Below are positions 55,398-63,883 of a stretch of DNA of 64,000 bases, piece after piece. The notes under the pieces are model-generated. The model saw nothing but the letters and a program-made list of their open reading frames with translations, was not told the origin of the DNA and did not search any database. The stretch comes from Alistipes sp. (GTDB lineage: Bacteria; Bacteroidota; Bacteroidia; Bacteroidales; Rikenellaceae): contig JAGATC010000014.1 of the NCBI GenBank assembly GCA_017621455.1, positions 1 through 64,000 of the forward strand, in the 5' to 3' direction. The stretch's first letter is position 1, and each line of letters starts with the position of its first letter. The position numbers and the translations under genes were made by a program.

Positions 55398-56885
55398 TTA
55401 TTTATACTCCTGGGGTACGCCTCTCCAGTGGCCCGTAATTTTGTTACGCTTATCGTCGTAGGCCTCGATGTCGACGGTTACGCTGCCGTCGCCATTATCC
55501 TTTACCGACATCTTGCCAGCGCGGAATGGGGCAAGCTCACTCTGGTCGGCAGTGAAGAACCAGCTACATAGCAGCTGACTCATATTTGTCCAGCCTGGGA
55601 TGAACGACCATGTTGCGAGATAGTCCGAGGCGGTGTAGTCACCACAGAAGCCGCTCTCCTTGTCGCTGTAGCCTGTGATGATGTCGAGCTGGAAGCAGTC
55701 GCCACTACCTGAGTTTGGCGCGATGATAAACATCCAGTTGTAGTAGCCAAAGTCGTAGTAATCGCCCTCGCAGGTATATACCATATAGTGATCCGAGAGG
55801 TCGGCCTCGTAGTCACCATCGAGCGTAGAGTATACGGTTACGTCGCCACGGCTGTCGGCGAGTGTGGCAATGCCACTGTATACAGCAGTGTGGGTCTCGC
55901 CATCAATCTTCACCGTAAGCGTCATCTTGCCCTCCTCTACAACGAGTGTACCCTCCTCAAATGGGCTGATGTCGCCACGACGTCCATTTTCGTCGGTCAC
56001 CCAAAAGCCACTATACTCTGCAGTGAATGTCCACTCGGCATAGGTATCCTCGGGGTCGTAGGTGTATGTACCTTTAGGTATTTTGATGTACTCCACATCG
56101 GTAGATACAGGGCCGTAGGCGTCGATGCGGTAGTAGGTAGTGTTGGGCAGTGAGTTGCCCTCAGCGTCGAAACCACGGTCGGTGAGGAAGAACCAGTAGT
56201 TGCCTACGCCAGGTGTCAGTGCGTCACCAAGATACTCGCCATAGAGTATGGGTGCCTCAAACACTATCTCGCCATCGCCTGCCTGGCGCAACGTAGTGGT
56301 GGCTGTAGCCGTGCCGTAGCCTATGGTGACGATAGTCTCGCGGCTCTTGCCCGTGGTGTTTGTAGCCACGCCAAGCACCACCTTGCCCTCGGTCTGGGTA
56401 TCCATAGAGTATATCCAGCTGGCATCGCTCTTTACGTAGACATAATCCTCGGGGTTCTTACCCTCGAGAGTGTAGCCGATAATAGCCTTGCTGCCCATGC
56501 GCTTAACATCAATTGTCTCGCCCGAGGTGATGGTGATGGTCGCCTCCTGGGCTACGCCAAGCTGATTTACAACCACTGTGGCACGTTCCGAACCTACGGC
56601 AAGTGTCACGGCAGCCATACGAGTGCCGCCAGTGGTGTTTTCCTCAACCTGAACGGTAATCTTGCCACCCTCGTGCTTACTCACACGCAGCCACTCCGAC
56701 GACAGGGTCACCTCGGCAACCTTGTCAGCGGTGTAGTCAATCATAAATTCGGTGGCATACTTGCCGATAATCACCTCCGTGGAGGATGTGACAGAGAGTG
56801 AGTTTTTACTCCCCTCGTTGCCGTTTTCGCAGGCTACGCTAAGTAGTGCTACAATGGTACATAGTAGAAGAGTTATTCGCTTCAT
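55398..56885 (-). CDS. Two-BACON-domain surface lipoprotein of unknown function
   Basis: 495 residues; lipobox LLSVACENG with Cys19. Two BACON-like repeats about 30-112 (SSEWLRVSKHEGGKITVQVEEN ... VNQLGV) and 113-205 (SDASWIYSMDTQTEGKVVLGVATNTTG ... LRQAGDG), quoted in parts. About 215-495 is an all-beta region rich in Trp/Tyr (GNYWFFLTDRGF, YNWMFIIAPNSGSGDCFQLD) without a family I recognise. Pairs with the next BACON gene. Confidence 0.65.
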   Translation of the reverse strand: MKRITLLLCTIVALLSVACENGNEGSKNSLSVTSSTEVIIGKYATEFMIDYTADKVAEVTLSSEWLRVSKHEGGKITVQVEENTTGGTRMAAVTLAVGSERATVVVNQLGVAQEATITITSGETIDVKRMGSKAIIGYTLEGKNPEDYVYVKSDASWIYSMDTQTEGKVVLGVATNTTGKSRETIVTIGYGTATATTTLRQAGDGEIVFEAPILYGEYLGDALTPGVGNYWFFLTDRGFDAEGNSLPNTTYYRIDAYGPVSTDVEYIKIPKGTYTYDPEDTYAEWTFTAEYSGFWVTDENGRRGDISPFEEGTLVVEEGKMTLTVKIDGETHTAVYSGIATLADSRGDVTVYSTLDGDYEADLSDHYMVYTCEGDYYDFGYYNWMFIIAPNSGSGDCFQLDIITGYSDKESGFCGDYTASDYLATWSFIPGWTNMSQLLCSWFFTADQSELAPFRAGKMSVKDNGDGSVTVDIEAYDDKRNKITGHWRGVPQEYK

Positions 56886-57011
56886 TTGTATGGTTTTAAT
56901 TGTTAGATAGTAGGTTCGTAAAAACGAAACTATGCCACCCTGCTTGTGAATGGCATAGTCGCATTTAGCTGCCCACGTAGCTTTTAATTGATTCGACTTA
57001 GGTTACCGATA

Positions 57012-57545
57012 CTACTTGCGCTCCTTAAGCAGGTCGCGAATCTCGGTGAGGAGTACCTCCTCCTTAGTAGGCTCTGGCTCGGGTGCGGGTGCTGGCTCGG
57101 GAGCAGCAGCTGCCTCTTCCTCCTCCTTCTTGAGACGGATGGCGGTGAGCTTGTTGAATATCTTAATCATCATGAATACGCTCACAGCGATGATAAGAAA
57201 GTCCAAAGTGGTCTGAATGAAGTTACCATACGAAAGAACCACTGGGTCGACAGCCTCAACAGCTGGGGTGATTACGTCGCCAACGTTGTAGATAACCTCA
57301 CCAGCATCGTTTGTAACGATGTTTGTGGCAACAACAGCATCTTGTGCTGTGACACCCTCCTTTAGTGTGTATGTCAAATCCTTGAAGTCGACACCGCCGA
57401 GCAGTGTACCCACTGGAGGCATGATGATGTCGTTCACCAACGACGTTACAATCTTACCAAAGGCACCACCGATGATTACACCGACTGCCATGTCAACGAC
57501 ATTACCCTTAAGGGCAAATGCCTTAAACTCTTGAAGAAATCCCAT
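57012..57545 (-). CDS. mscL: Large-conductance mechanosensitive channel
   Basis: 177 residues. [26 protein letters not shown] gives the N-terminal helix and TM1 (about 14-44, [12 protein letters not shown] at its end); TM2 is about 103-132 ([25 protein letters not shown], read in parts). It releases solutes on hypo-osmotic shock. Longer than the usual 130-150 residues through a roomy periplasmic loop (about 50-100) and a Glu/Ala/Pro-rich linker (about 140-162) before the terminal helix. Single gene with its own promoter. Confidence 0.95.
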   Translation of the reverse strand: MGFLQEFKAFALKGNVVDMAVGVIIGGAFGKIVTSLVNDIIMPPVGTLLGGVDFKDLTYTLKEGVTAQDAVVATNIVTNDAGEVIYNVGDVITPAVEAVDPVVLSYGNFIQTTLDFLIIAVSVFMMIKIFNKLTAIRLKKEEEEAAAAPEPAPAPEPEPTKEEVLLTEIRDLLKERK

Positions 57546-57583
57546 AAATGTTTGTGTGTTTAGTTAGTTTCGATTTAATGGTG

Positions 57584-57614
57584 CAAATATACGACTTTTT
57601 TCCAAATATCCAAA
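57584..57614 (-). promoter_or_regulatory. Promoter of mscL
   Basis: Minus strand: TTTG (57614-57611), 19 bp, TATATTTG (57591-57584). Confidence 0.65.
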
Positions 57615-57744
57615 CTTTAGTTTGGGCGGAAAGAGGCGAGAGCAAAGCGCAAAGAGATAATAGTGAGGGCAGAGATAATAACACTAACGTATCCCGCCCT
57701 CCCTGAATCCTCCCTCTTTCATCTTTTCTCTTTGCTTTTCTGTC

Positions 57745-57793
57745 TCTAAAATAAGTAAGGGGTGGGTGGCAACCAAACCACTCATCCCCTTAC
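57745..57793 (-). terminator. Terminator of the channel-lipoprotein operon
   Basis: 15-bp stem with one bulge (GTAAGGGG / CCCCTTAC core) followed by TTATTTTA on the minus strand. The rest of the 57546-57857 gap is purine-rich with no gene. Confidence 0.7.
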
Positions 57794-57857
57794 CGCGCCG
57801 AGCATGATAGCTCGAAACTAAACTTTATACTTAACTATGCATGGGTAAAAGCCTATG

Positions 57858-58454
57858 TTAGTTGGTGGGTGTCAACTCCACCGTCTCCTCTACCTCTATG
57901 CCCCAGTCGAATAGCTCCGCCGAGCATGCCATCTGCATGTTGTAGATGGTCATAGGTGCTGTGGGGTCGTTGACGATGGCATTGAGGAAGTTACGCGACG
58001 TGTGCCAGTGGCGCTTGACCTTGTGTGCGAAGCAGTCGTAGAAGGCGCGCTGTGCCTGGTGGTCTAAGTTCGCGGGGAGGATGCCCTCGGCCACAAGCCA
58101 TGGGTAGGGGAAGATGTTACGTATGTTGTGCGGGTCGGTGTCGAGACGCTCCACGATGGTAGAGACCACATATACATCGAGTGTGTCGCCACGCGCAGGA
58201 AGCTCATAGAAGGTGGTGTAGATGGGGTAGTCCACCTCTACAGCCTCTATAACATCCCCCGTGAAGCTGTCGAACTCCACCTCCGAGAGGTTATCCACAT
58301 AAATCATGTCACGATAGTGGCGTAGCTCCTTGCGTAGCTCCTTACGCTCATTCTCGCCCCAACCCTTCTCCTTGTTTTGGCAGCCTGCCATAACCATGGC
58401 ACCAATGCCAACCACAGCCACAAATGCTGAGGTAATAATAAGACTCTTTTTCAT
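57858..58454 (-). CDS. Hypothetical lipoprotein coupled to an ion channel
   Basis: 198 residues; signal MKKSLIITSAFVAVVGIGAMVMAGCQNKE with Cys25 as probable lipidation site. The mature part is acidic at first (RKELRKELRHYRDMIYVDNLSEVEF), then mixed; RHWHTSRNFLNAIVNDP is a notable helix. No family recognised. Its start overlaps the channel stop by four bases (ATGA), so the two are translationally coupled and may work together. Confidence 0.65.
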   Translation of the reverse strand: MKKSLIITSAFVAVVGIGAMVMAGCQNKEKGWGENERKELRKELRHYRDMIYVDNLSEVEFDSFTGDVIEAVEVDYPIYTTFYELPARGDTLDVYVVSTIVERLDTDPHNIRNIFPYPWLVAEGILPANLDHQAQRAFYDCFAHKVKRHWHTSRNFLNAIVNDPTAPMTIYNMQMACSAELFDWGIEVEETVELTPTN

Positions 58455-59155
58455 TCGTTTTTGTTGTTTTGGTTTGCATTACTAACCGTTGTTCTCTGCT
58501 CATCCTCTGCAACTCGCGTGCCAGGAGTGTAGAGCGAGGTGATGTATACCGTAAATATGGGGAACATCGCCATGCCGATGATGGGTAGCACCACGCATAT
58601 AACCTTGCCTATGGCAGTCACTGGGAAGAACTCAGCACCCACCGTGGTCATATTCATGCACGCCCACCATAGAGCATCGCCAAAGCCGTGGAGCTCGCTA
58701 TTCACGGGCGCCTCATACTCGTAGAAGAACAACGCCGCGAAGTAGGTGCATACGGTCACCGTGGCGATGTATGCCCATAGCAGTCGCGTAGCACGGCGGG
58801 CGATAAGCCAGCGTAGGGTGATGTATAGAGCAAAGACGGCACGTAGCATAACCACACCGCTGAGTGCCATGCTTAGGTCGTGCCCTATGTCCGCGTTAAA
58901 CCACTCAATAATAGTGTGATAGGGGATGGATAGGATGAGGATGATGCTATTGCGCATAAGGAAGCGCACGGGGTGCGTAGCGTGCGCCATAAGCGTGAAG
59001 AAATCTATTATAAATATGATGCACACTGCGAACATTGCCCAGGAGTAAGCCTCGGAGAAGCGTGCCAACTCGCGCGAGTAGATAATCTCTGCCGAGAGCG
59101 AGGCAAGCAATAGAACGCTTGCCACAAGCGTTAGTATGTTGATAAATCGGAGCAT
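58451..59155 (-). CDS. Two-pore-helix type ion channel (voltage-gated-like superfamily)
   Basis: 234 residues. Several TM segments (about 5-27, 37-60, 68-86, 95-113, 121-145) precede a pore loop FGDALWWACMNMTTVGAEFF (about 157-176) and a last helix VICVVLPIIGMAMFPIFTVYI. The filter position reads TTVGAE where K+ channels have TVGYG, so ion selectivity is uncertain. No S4-like Arg ladder is obvious, though ITLRWLIARRATRLL is basic. A cytoplasmic tail of about 25 residues follows. Operon with the lipoprotein gene. Confidence 0.75.
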   Translation of the reverse strand: MLRFINILTLVASVLLLASLSAEIIYSRELARFSEAYSWAMFAVCIIFIIDFFTLMAHATHPVRFLMRNSIILILSIPYHTIIEWFNADIGHDLSMALSGVVMLRAVFALYITLRWLIARRATRLLWAYIATVTVCTYFAALFFYEYEAPVNSELHGFGDALWWACMNMTTVGAEFFPVTAIGKVICVVLPIIGMAMFPIFTVYITSLYTPGTRVAEDEQRTTVSNANQNNKNE

Positions 59156-59169
59156 GTCGTTGGTGTTAT

Positions 59170-59200
59170 TTCAGGGAGTTTTCAGGGAGAATTCAGGGAG
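59170..59200. repeat. Three TTCAGGGAG repeats at 11-bp spacing
   Basis: Copies at 59170, 59181 and 59192, just upstream of the channel gene. An inverted ATTCAGGGAGGGCG copy lies at 57695-57708 past the operon end. Possible protein-binding site. Confidence 0.45.
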
Positions 59201-59282
59201 GGCGTTTTCCACGTTTTCTCTATCCTCTCTCTGTCATCTCTTTCCTCTTTGCTCTTGTTTTCACAATTCCTATGCCTAAAAT

Positions 59283-59314
59283 TTTGTTATTTCCGAAATA
59301 TTTCTATAACTTTG
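59283..59314 (+). promoter_or_regulatory. Promoter of glyA
   Basis: TTTG (59283-59286), 20 bp, TAACTTTG (59307-59314), about 55 nt before the start codon. Confidence 0.7.
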
Positions 59315-59368
59315 TTGGTTGGAAAATTGATATTAATGACAACATAATACTAATAACTATAACTAAAA

Positions 59369-60649
59369 ATGAACAAGGATTCACAGATTTTCGACTTGAT
59401 CGCCGAGGAGCGTTCACGTCAGATGAAGGGCATCGAGCTCATCGCATCGGAGAACTTCGTTAGCGACCAGGTGATGGCTGCTATGGGCTCTGTATGTACA
59501 AATAAGTATGCCGAGGGTTACCCCGCAGCACGCTACTATGGTGGCTGTGAGGTGGTCGACAAAATCGAAAACCTCGCTATCGAGCGTATCTGCAAGCTCT
59601 ACGGTGCCGAGTATGCCAACGTTCAGCCACACTCTGGTGCACAGGCTAATATGGCTGTATTCTTCGCATGCCTTAAGCCCGGCGATACCTTTATGGGTCT
59701 CGACCTCTCGCATGGTGGCCACCTCTCACACGGCTCACCAGTGAATATGTCGGGTATGTACTTCAAGGCCGTGGGCTACAAGCTCAAGGAGGAGACTGGC
59801 AACATCGACTACGACGAGATGGAGGCATTGGCTCTCGAGCACAAGCCCAAGCTTATCGTGGGTGGTGCTTCGGCATTCTCTCGCGAGTGGGATTATAAGC
59901 GTATGCGCGAGATTGCTGATAAGGTAGGCGCATTGCTCCTTATCGACATGGCTCACACCGCAGGTCTTATCGCCGCAGGCCTCTTGGATAACCCCGTTAA
60001 GTATGCACACATCGTAACCTCTACTACTCACAAGACCCTCCGTGGCCCTCGTGGTGGTATCATCCTTATGGGTAAAGACTTCGACAACCCTTGGGGCTAC
60101 ACCACTCCTAAGGGCGTAGTTAAGAAGATGTCGCAGATCTTGAACTCTGCAGTATTCCCCGGCATCCAGGGCGGTCCTCTTGAGCATGTCATCGCAGCTA
60201 AGGCTGTAGCCTTTGGCGAGGCTCTCACTCCCGAGTATAAGGAGTATCAGCAGCAGGTGGTTAAGAACTCTAAGGCGTTGGCTGAGGCACTCACAAAGCG
60301 TGGCTACAAGATCGTTTCGGGTGGCACCGATAACCACCTTATGCTCGTCGACCTTCGCACTAAGTTCCCCGAACTTACAGGTAAGCTTGCGGAGAAGTGC
60401 TTGGTAGCTGCCGACATTACCACAAATAAGAATATGGTGCCATTTGACTCGCGCACCCCATTCACCACATCAGGCTTGCGCTTCGGTACTCCTGCAATCA
60501 CCACACGTGGTGTCAAGGAGGATAAGATGGACTACATCGCAGAGCTTATCGACCGCGTACTCTCTGACCCCGAGAACGAGGCTAACATCGCAGCTGTTCG
60601 CAAGGATGTGAATGCGATGATGGCGGAGTATCCTCTCTTCGCATGGTAA
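59369..60649 (+). CDS. glyA: Serine hydroxymethyltransferase
   Basis: 426 residues. Interconverts serine and glycine, loading one-carbon units on tetrahydrofolate with [16 protein letters not shown] (N-terminal folate/PLP region), [41 protein letters not shown] and [13 protein letters not shown] are intact; the PLP Lys is about residue 222. Full length, strong promoter, cytosolic housekeeping enzyme, not linked to its neighbours. Confidence 0.97.
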   Translation: MNKDSQIFDLIAEERSRQMKGIELIASENFVSDQVMAAMGSVCTNKYAEGYPAARYYGGCEVVDKIENLAIERICKLYGAEYANVQPHSGAQANMAVFFACLKPGDTFMGLDLSHGGHLSHGSPVNMSGMYFKAVGYKLKEETGNIDYDEMEALALEHKPKLIVGGASAFSREWDYKRMREIADKVGALLLIDMAHTAGLIAAGLLDNPVKYAHIVTSTTHKTLRGPRGGIILMGKDFDNPWGYTTPKGVVKKMSQILNSAVFPGIQGGPLEHVIAAKAVAFGEALTPEYKEYQQQVVKNSKALAEALTKRGYKIVSGGTDNHLMLVDLRTKFPELTGKLAEKCLVAADITTNKNMVPFDSRTPFTTSGLRFGTPAITTRGVKEDKMDYIAELIDRVLSDPENEANIAAVRKDVNAMMAEYPLFAW

Positions 60650-60687
60650 TTTAGCGTGAAAAGGGGTCATCTTTGACACCTCAATCA

Positions 60688-60733
60688 TTGGGCTGAATGG
60701 GAAATACGCGCAAGTATGTCCCATCCAGCCCAA
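60688..60733 (+). terminator. Hairpin after glyA
   Basis: TTGGGCTG / CAGCCCAA extended by ATGGGA / TCCCAT with a small internal mismatch. U-run weak (CTCTTTAT). Confidence 0.55.
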
Positions 60734-60822
60734 CTCTTTATCGGCGCCAAATCTAACACCTTTTGACGCTAAATTAGGGCGGTGCTGCCCTGAATGTAAT
60801 TTACTACTAATGAGTTATAACC

Positions 60823-61500
60823 GTGAAAGAGATTATTGACTTTCTTTCCGACCTTCACGACAATAACAATCGTGAGTGGTTCGAGGCCAATAAGCCGCGA
60901 TACCGTGAGGTGCTGGCGCGTCATAACGACAATGTTATGCGCCTCGTGGAGCTTATCTCGCGCTTCGATAGCTCGGTCGAGGGGCTTAAGCTCGCCGACT
61001 GCACCTATCGCATCTACCGCGACACACGCTTCTCGAAGGATAAGACGCCATATAAGGACTTCTTTAGTGCCTTTATCGTGCGTGGCGGTAAGCGTAGTGG
61101 CTATGGTGGTTACTACCTTCATATATCTCCTAAGGGGCACACCTGGGGTGAGGGCTCGTTCCTTGCAGCGGGTAATGTCTGCCCTGAGCCCTACGTGCTG
61201 CGCAGCCTTAGGGAGGAGATAGAGGATAATGCCGAGCTTATGGCCGCGAATATCGCACATAGTGGCCTAAAGCTCGATAGCACCAATGCCCTAAAGCGCA
61301 CACCACGAGGCTTCACGGTGGCTGCGGAGTACGAGTACCTGCTGCGTCAGCGTGAACTGATACTATCGCGATCGCTTACCAACGACTGGTTTCTCGCTCC
61401 CGACTGGCTGGAACGTACGGCCGAGGTGTTTGAGCGTTGCAAGCCTTTCCTCGACCAGGTGAACCGCGCTACGCAGTATGCCTACGAGGAGTATCGATAA
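60823..61500 (+). CDS. DUF2461 family protein
   Basis: 225 residues from GTG 60823. IIDFLSDLHDNNNREWFEANKPRY is the typical start; CTYRIYRDTRFSKDKTPYKDFFSAF and GYYLHISPKG match the TIGR02453/DUF2461 core; DWFLAPDWLERTAEVFERCKPFLDQVNRA closes it (in parts). Biochemical function is unknown. Conserved in many Bacteroidetes; single cytosolic gene here. Confidence 0.9.
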   Translation: MKEIIDFLSDLHDNNNREWFEANKPRYREVLARHNDNVMRLVELISRFDSSVEGLKLADCTYRIYRDTRFSKDKTPYKDFFSAFIVRGGKRSGYGGYYLHISPKGHTWGEGSFLAAGNVCPEPYVLRSLREEIEDNAELMAANIAHSGLKLDSTNALKRTPRGFTVAAEYEYLLRQRELILSRSLTNDWFLAPDWLERTAEVFERCKPFLDQVNRATQYAYEEYR

Positions 61501-61572
61501 TTTGTTATATGCTCATTATTAGAGGTTTGAGTTGCGGAGTGTGAAGAAAGTTATAAAAAAGTTGCGAAATAT

Positions 61573-61603
61573 TTTGCAAGTTTAGAAAATTGCTCTATCT
61601 TTG
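61573..61603 (+). promoter_or_regulatory. Promoter of tRNA-Met
   Basis: TTTG (61573-61576), 19 bp, TATCTTTG (61596-61603), about 20 nt before the tRNA. Confidence 0.75.
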
Positions 61604-61623
61604 CACTCGCTTTTAAGGGTTAT

Positions 61624-61697
61624 GGCGAGATAGCTCAGCTGGTTAGAGCGCATGATTCATAATCATGAGGTCGAGAGTTCAAGTCTCTCTCTCGCTA
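61624..61697 (+). tRNA. tRNA with CAT anticodon (elongator Met likely)
   Basis: 74-nt cloverleaf: acceptor GGCGAGA / TCTCGCT (a G-T first pair), anticodon stem CATGA / TCATG with loop TTCATAA (CAT), T stem GAGAG / CTCTC with loop TTCAAGT. The first base pair is not the C-A mismatch of initiators. A tRNA-Ile2 read by lysidine cannot be excluded. CCA not encoded. Confidence 0.92.
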
Positions 61698-61699
61698 CG

Positions 61700-61745
61700 G
61701 AGAACATCGGTAAACAAGCTAAAACATAGCGAGTTACCGATGTTC
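61700..61745 (+). terminator. Terminator of tRNA-Met
   Basis: 11-bp stem AACATCGGTAA / TTACCGATGTT, then CATCTTTTAT. Confidence 0.75.
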
Positions 61746-61776
61746 ATCTTTTATATCGTGGCAAGAATTTGGCAAA

Positions 61777-62106
61777 TTACCATATCTTTTGGCGAGTGAG
61801 GCGCACCAAATCCTCTCTTAGGAAGATGTTCTTGCGACCTTTCTTCATTGGCACTATCACACCTTTTGCTACCCAGCTATTCAAAGTGGGCAACTTAATA
61901 TCAAAATCTCGCATTGCCTCCTCGGTGGTGCAATACTTCATCGTGTCACCCATAGCATCCTTTATAGCATCAACGGTCTGCGCAGACATTCTCTCTGCTA
62001 CGGTGCGAGCGATGTCCTCGGCAAAGTCACGAAGCTCGCTTGGTGTCATTGTTATAGAAACATTGGCTCCTGAATTGACAAGAGCATCGAGGTAATCTTT
62101 ACTCAT
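61777..62106 (-). CDS. Helix-turn-helix (excisionase/MerR-like) DNA-binding protein
   Basis: 109 residues. The N-terminal half is helical (ELRDFAEDIARTVAERMSAQ). From about 57 the sequence YCTTEEAMRDFDIKLPTLNSWVAKGVIVPMKKGRKNIFLREDLVRL (in parts) is a helix-turn-helix of the HTH_17/excisionase type. It is the gene nearest the tRNA 3' end, where an element's Xis-like protein often lies. Element control or host regulation cannot be separated. Confidence 0.7.
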   Translation of the reverse strand: MSKDYLDALVNSGANVSITMTPSELRDFAEDIARTVAERMSAQTVDAIKDAMGDTMKYCTTEEAMRDFDIKLPTLNSWVAKGVIVPMKKGRKNIFLREDLVRLTRQKIW

Positions 62107-62118
62107 GGTGATTGTACA

Positions 62119-62400
62119 TTAAATAATTTTTATATTCTCCATTTCTCTCTTGAATGCGGCCCAAAACGAGCAAACATCCTCTTGATATGTAGTATCGGGG
62201 ATATAAGGCTCAAAGGTTTGTAATATCTCATATATTTTGCCCGACATCTCCTCGCTGAAAATAGTCTCGTACACAGGCCTCCAGATATCCCAATCATCAG
62301 TCTTACCATCCCATGCCTCATAAGCAGCGTTTATTAAACGGTCTCCTTTATCTATGATAGGGAGTAGTGCTTCATAGTCTGCTCTTAATATGATTCTCAT
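62119..62400 (-). CDS. Hypothetical small protein of the probable element
   Basis: 93 residues: MRIILRADYEALLPIIDKG, then an acidic, Trp-rich part (KTDDWDIWRPVYETIFSEE) and a helical end. No recognised family. It lies in a compact run of small same-strand genes with lower GC than the core genes before it, typical of a phage or conjugative element. Confidence 0.5.
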   Translation of the reverse strand: MRIILRADYEALLPIIDKGDRLINAAYEAWDGKTDDWDIWRPVYETIFSEEMSGKIYEILQTFEPYIPDTTYQEDVCSFWAAFKREMENIKII

Positions 62401-62415
62401 ACCTATATATCGCGA

Positions 62416-62652
62416 TTATATCTTTTCAGCCTCACAGAGCGGTATCTCCTTAAAACATAACGGACAGTTTACATAATTTCTATAAGAGTAAACTTTAGAA
62501 GGCCCAAAATCTATTCCGTTGTTCATGAGATGCACTTCTCTAATTGCTATTAGCCCATGTCTAATATCGTTTCTATTTGCAATAAACTTTGTGGCGCAAA
62601 CCGAGCAAGTAAATTGCAACCTACTTACATTCCCTTCTTCTATTATTTCCAT
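62416..62652 (-). CDS. Hypothetical zinc-ribbon-like small protein
   Basis: 78 residues from ATG 62652 (MEIIEEGNVSRLQFTCSVC), chosen because the upstream in-frame ATG at 62697 would overlap the previous gene by 44 bases. CSVC (near 17-20) and CPLC (near 64-67) form a two-knuckle zinc-binding pattern. Function unknown. Confidence 0.5.
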   Translation of the reverse strand: MEIIEEGNVSRLQFTCSVCATKFIANRNDIRHGLIAIREVHLMNNGIDFGPSKVYSYRNYVNCPLCFKEIPLCEAEKI

Positions 62653-62653
62653 A

Positions 62654-62836
62654 TCACTTCTCGTTGTTTTTAATGTATAGCCAAACTGCTGCGCCAATCG
62701 CCATAGGAGCTCCTACCATTCCTTCGACAAAGCAAGAAATAACAAATAGCATTTTCTTGAACCCCCCTTTTGGAATTTCATCAAGCGATGCCCCTATGTA
62801 GAAAAAACCGCAGAAAAATATGTATAACCACATCAT
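62654..62836 (-). CDS. Hypothetical two-TM membrane protein
   Basis: 60 residues: TM1 MMWLYIFFCGFFYIGAS, a short basic turn (DEIPKGGFKK), TM2 MLFVISCFVEGMVGAPMAIGAAVWLYI (in parts), then KNNEK. No family recognised; its stop almost touches the next start. Confidence 0.45.
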   Translation of the reverse strand: MMWLYIFFCGFFYIGASLDEIPKGGFKKMLFVISCFVEGMVGAPMAIGAAVWLYIKNNEK

Positions 62837-62837
62837 A

Positions 62838-63020
62838 TCACTCTACATCTTCGTATATTTTAACTCCATAGCTGTATGGGATTACCATAAAGCACTTCCC
62901 TTGTCTATAAACATCAATCTCTTCATCGCAATATCTAAGTTCATCATACCAGTATGCCTCCTGCATACTTCCGAAATCCAAGATTATCTGTTTCTCGGTT
63001 CTATTAATTCGGATTATCAT
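62838..63020 (-). CDS. Hypothetical small protein
   Basis: 60 residues from ATG 63020, which overlaps the upstream stop (ATGA): MIIRINRTEKQIILDFGSM... ending YGVKIYEDVE. A longer upstream extension would overlap the neighbour by 60 bases. No recognised family; the coupling argues for a real gene. Confidence 0.5.
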   Translation of the reverse strand: MIIRINRTEKQIILDFGSMQEAYWYDELRYCDEEIDVYRQGKCFMVIPYSYGVKIYEDVE

Positions 63021-63382
63021 ATCACTTTCTCCTCCTTGAGCCGTACAATCATATCGAAAAGCGCATCGATGAGCTCGCAATGACCTTCGAGATACAAGTG
63101 TGCGGAATGATCTCTTTCATACGATATATACCAGCCATACTCCGTTCCGTTGGTGTCTATTCGTAACCCCCATACTCCTTCTTTGCCTTTATCCTCTCCC
63201 CACCATATTTTATCTGTGATAGTCATCGGCAGCATCTCAATCAACTCGCCAATAGTGTATGCCTTTGCTACGCTGATACCGCCCATTCCATAGATAGGCT
63301 CGACTGATGCAATGCTACTCGGCTTCTCAAACCCCAGCTCAATCAGCTTGGCGGTCTGGTCGGGTGTTGTGTATTGTTTCAT
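63017..63382 (-). CDS. Hypothetical protein, common in Bacteroidales mobile elements
   Basis: 121 residues: MKQYTTPDQTAKLIELGFEKP, then AYTIGELIEMLPMTI and GWYISYERDHSAHLYLEG. The start and the IGELIEMLP block recall small proteins seen repeatedly in Bacteroidales phage and conjugative regions (memory, no family name). ATGA overlaps at both ends place it in one transcript with its neighbours. Confidence 0.6.
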   Translation of the reverse strand: MKQYTTPDQTAKLIELGFEKPSSIASVEPIYGMGGISVAKAYTIGELIEMLPMTITDKIWWGEDKGKEGVWGLRIDTNGTEYGWYISYERDHSAHLYLEGHCELIDALFDMIVRLKEEKVI

Positions 63383-63881
63383 CGCTCAAAACCTTTATTT
63401 GACTTCTTAAAGACGCTCAATGGCGTTAATGCGTAACATAGGTTCTCATAGGTATCTTCATTGCAGACGCTCTGCAAATCACAAAGGGAACACTTGGCTG
63501 CTTCTTCTTGCACCGAGTCGTACCTATCACCATTAATGAAATAGACACTATACTCTCCGCAGTTGACAGTTCTATCCCATCCATCTTTATATTGCTCGAA
63601 CTCCATTAGTAAATCCGAGTTATACCATATTCCGCAATTCTCCACAAACCCATTCGCCTCAAGCATCTCAGGCGTGATGGGGATGGGCCGAATGGCAGAT
63701 AATGGGATTGCCATAAACTCCCTCTTGCCATCAACTAACAACGACACCTCTGCACCTCTATGTGTCCCGACTATTTGTGCGTTAGCGTGGTCGAATAGTG
63801 GTGGGCAATATAAATACCCTGGGTGTGGTGAAACTCCACCCAATTCCCTACGGAGAGGTCGCTAATCTTTAGTGTTGCCAT
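63379..63881 (-). CDS. Hypothetical element protein, apparent frameshift near the 5' end
   Basis: The conserved-looking part runs from about 63840 to the stop at 63379 (GAEVSLLVDGKREFMAIPLSAIRPIPITPEMLEANGF in parts, ending KKSNKGFER) but lacks a good start in its own frame (TTG at most). ATG 63881 opens MATLKISDLSVGNWVEFHHTQGIY, which looks like the natural start, but in another frame that stops after about 37 codons. A single indel near 63800-63845 would join them. Function unknown. Confidence 0.5.
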
Positions 63882-63883
63882 AG

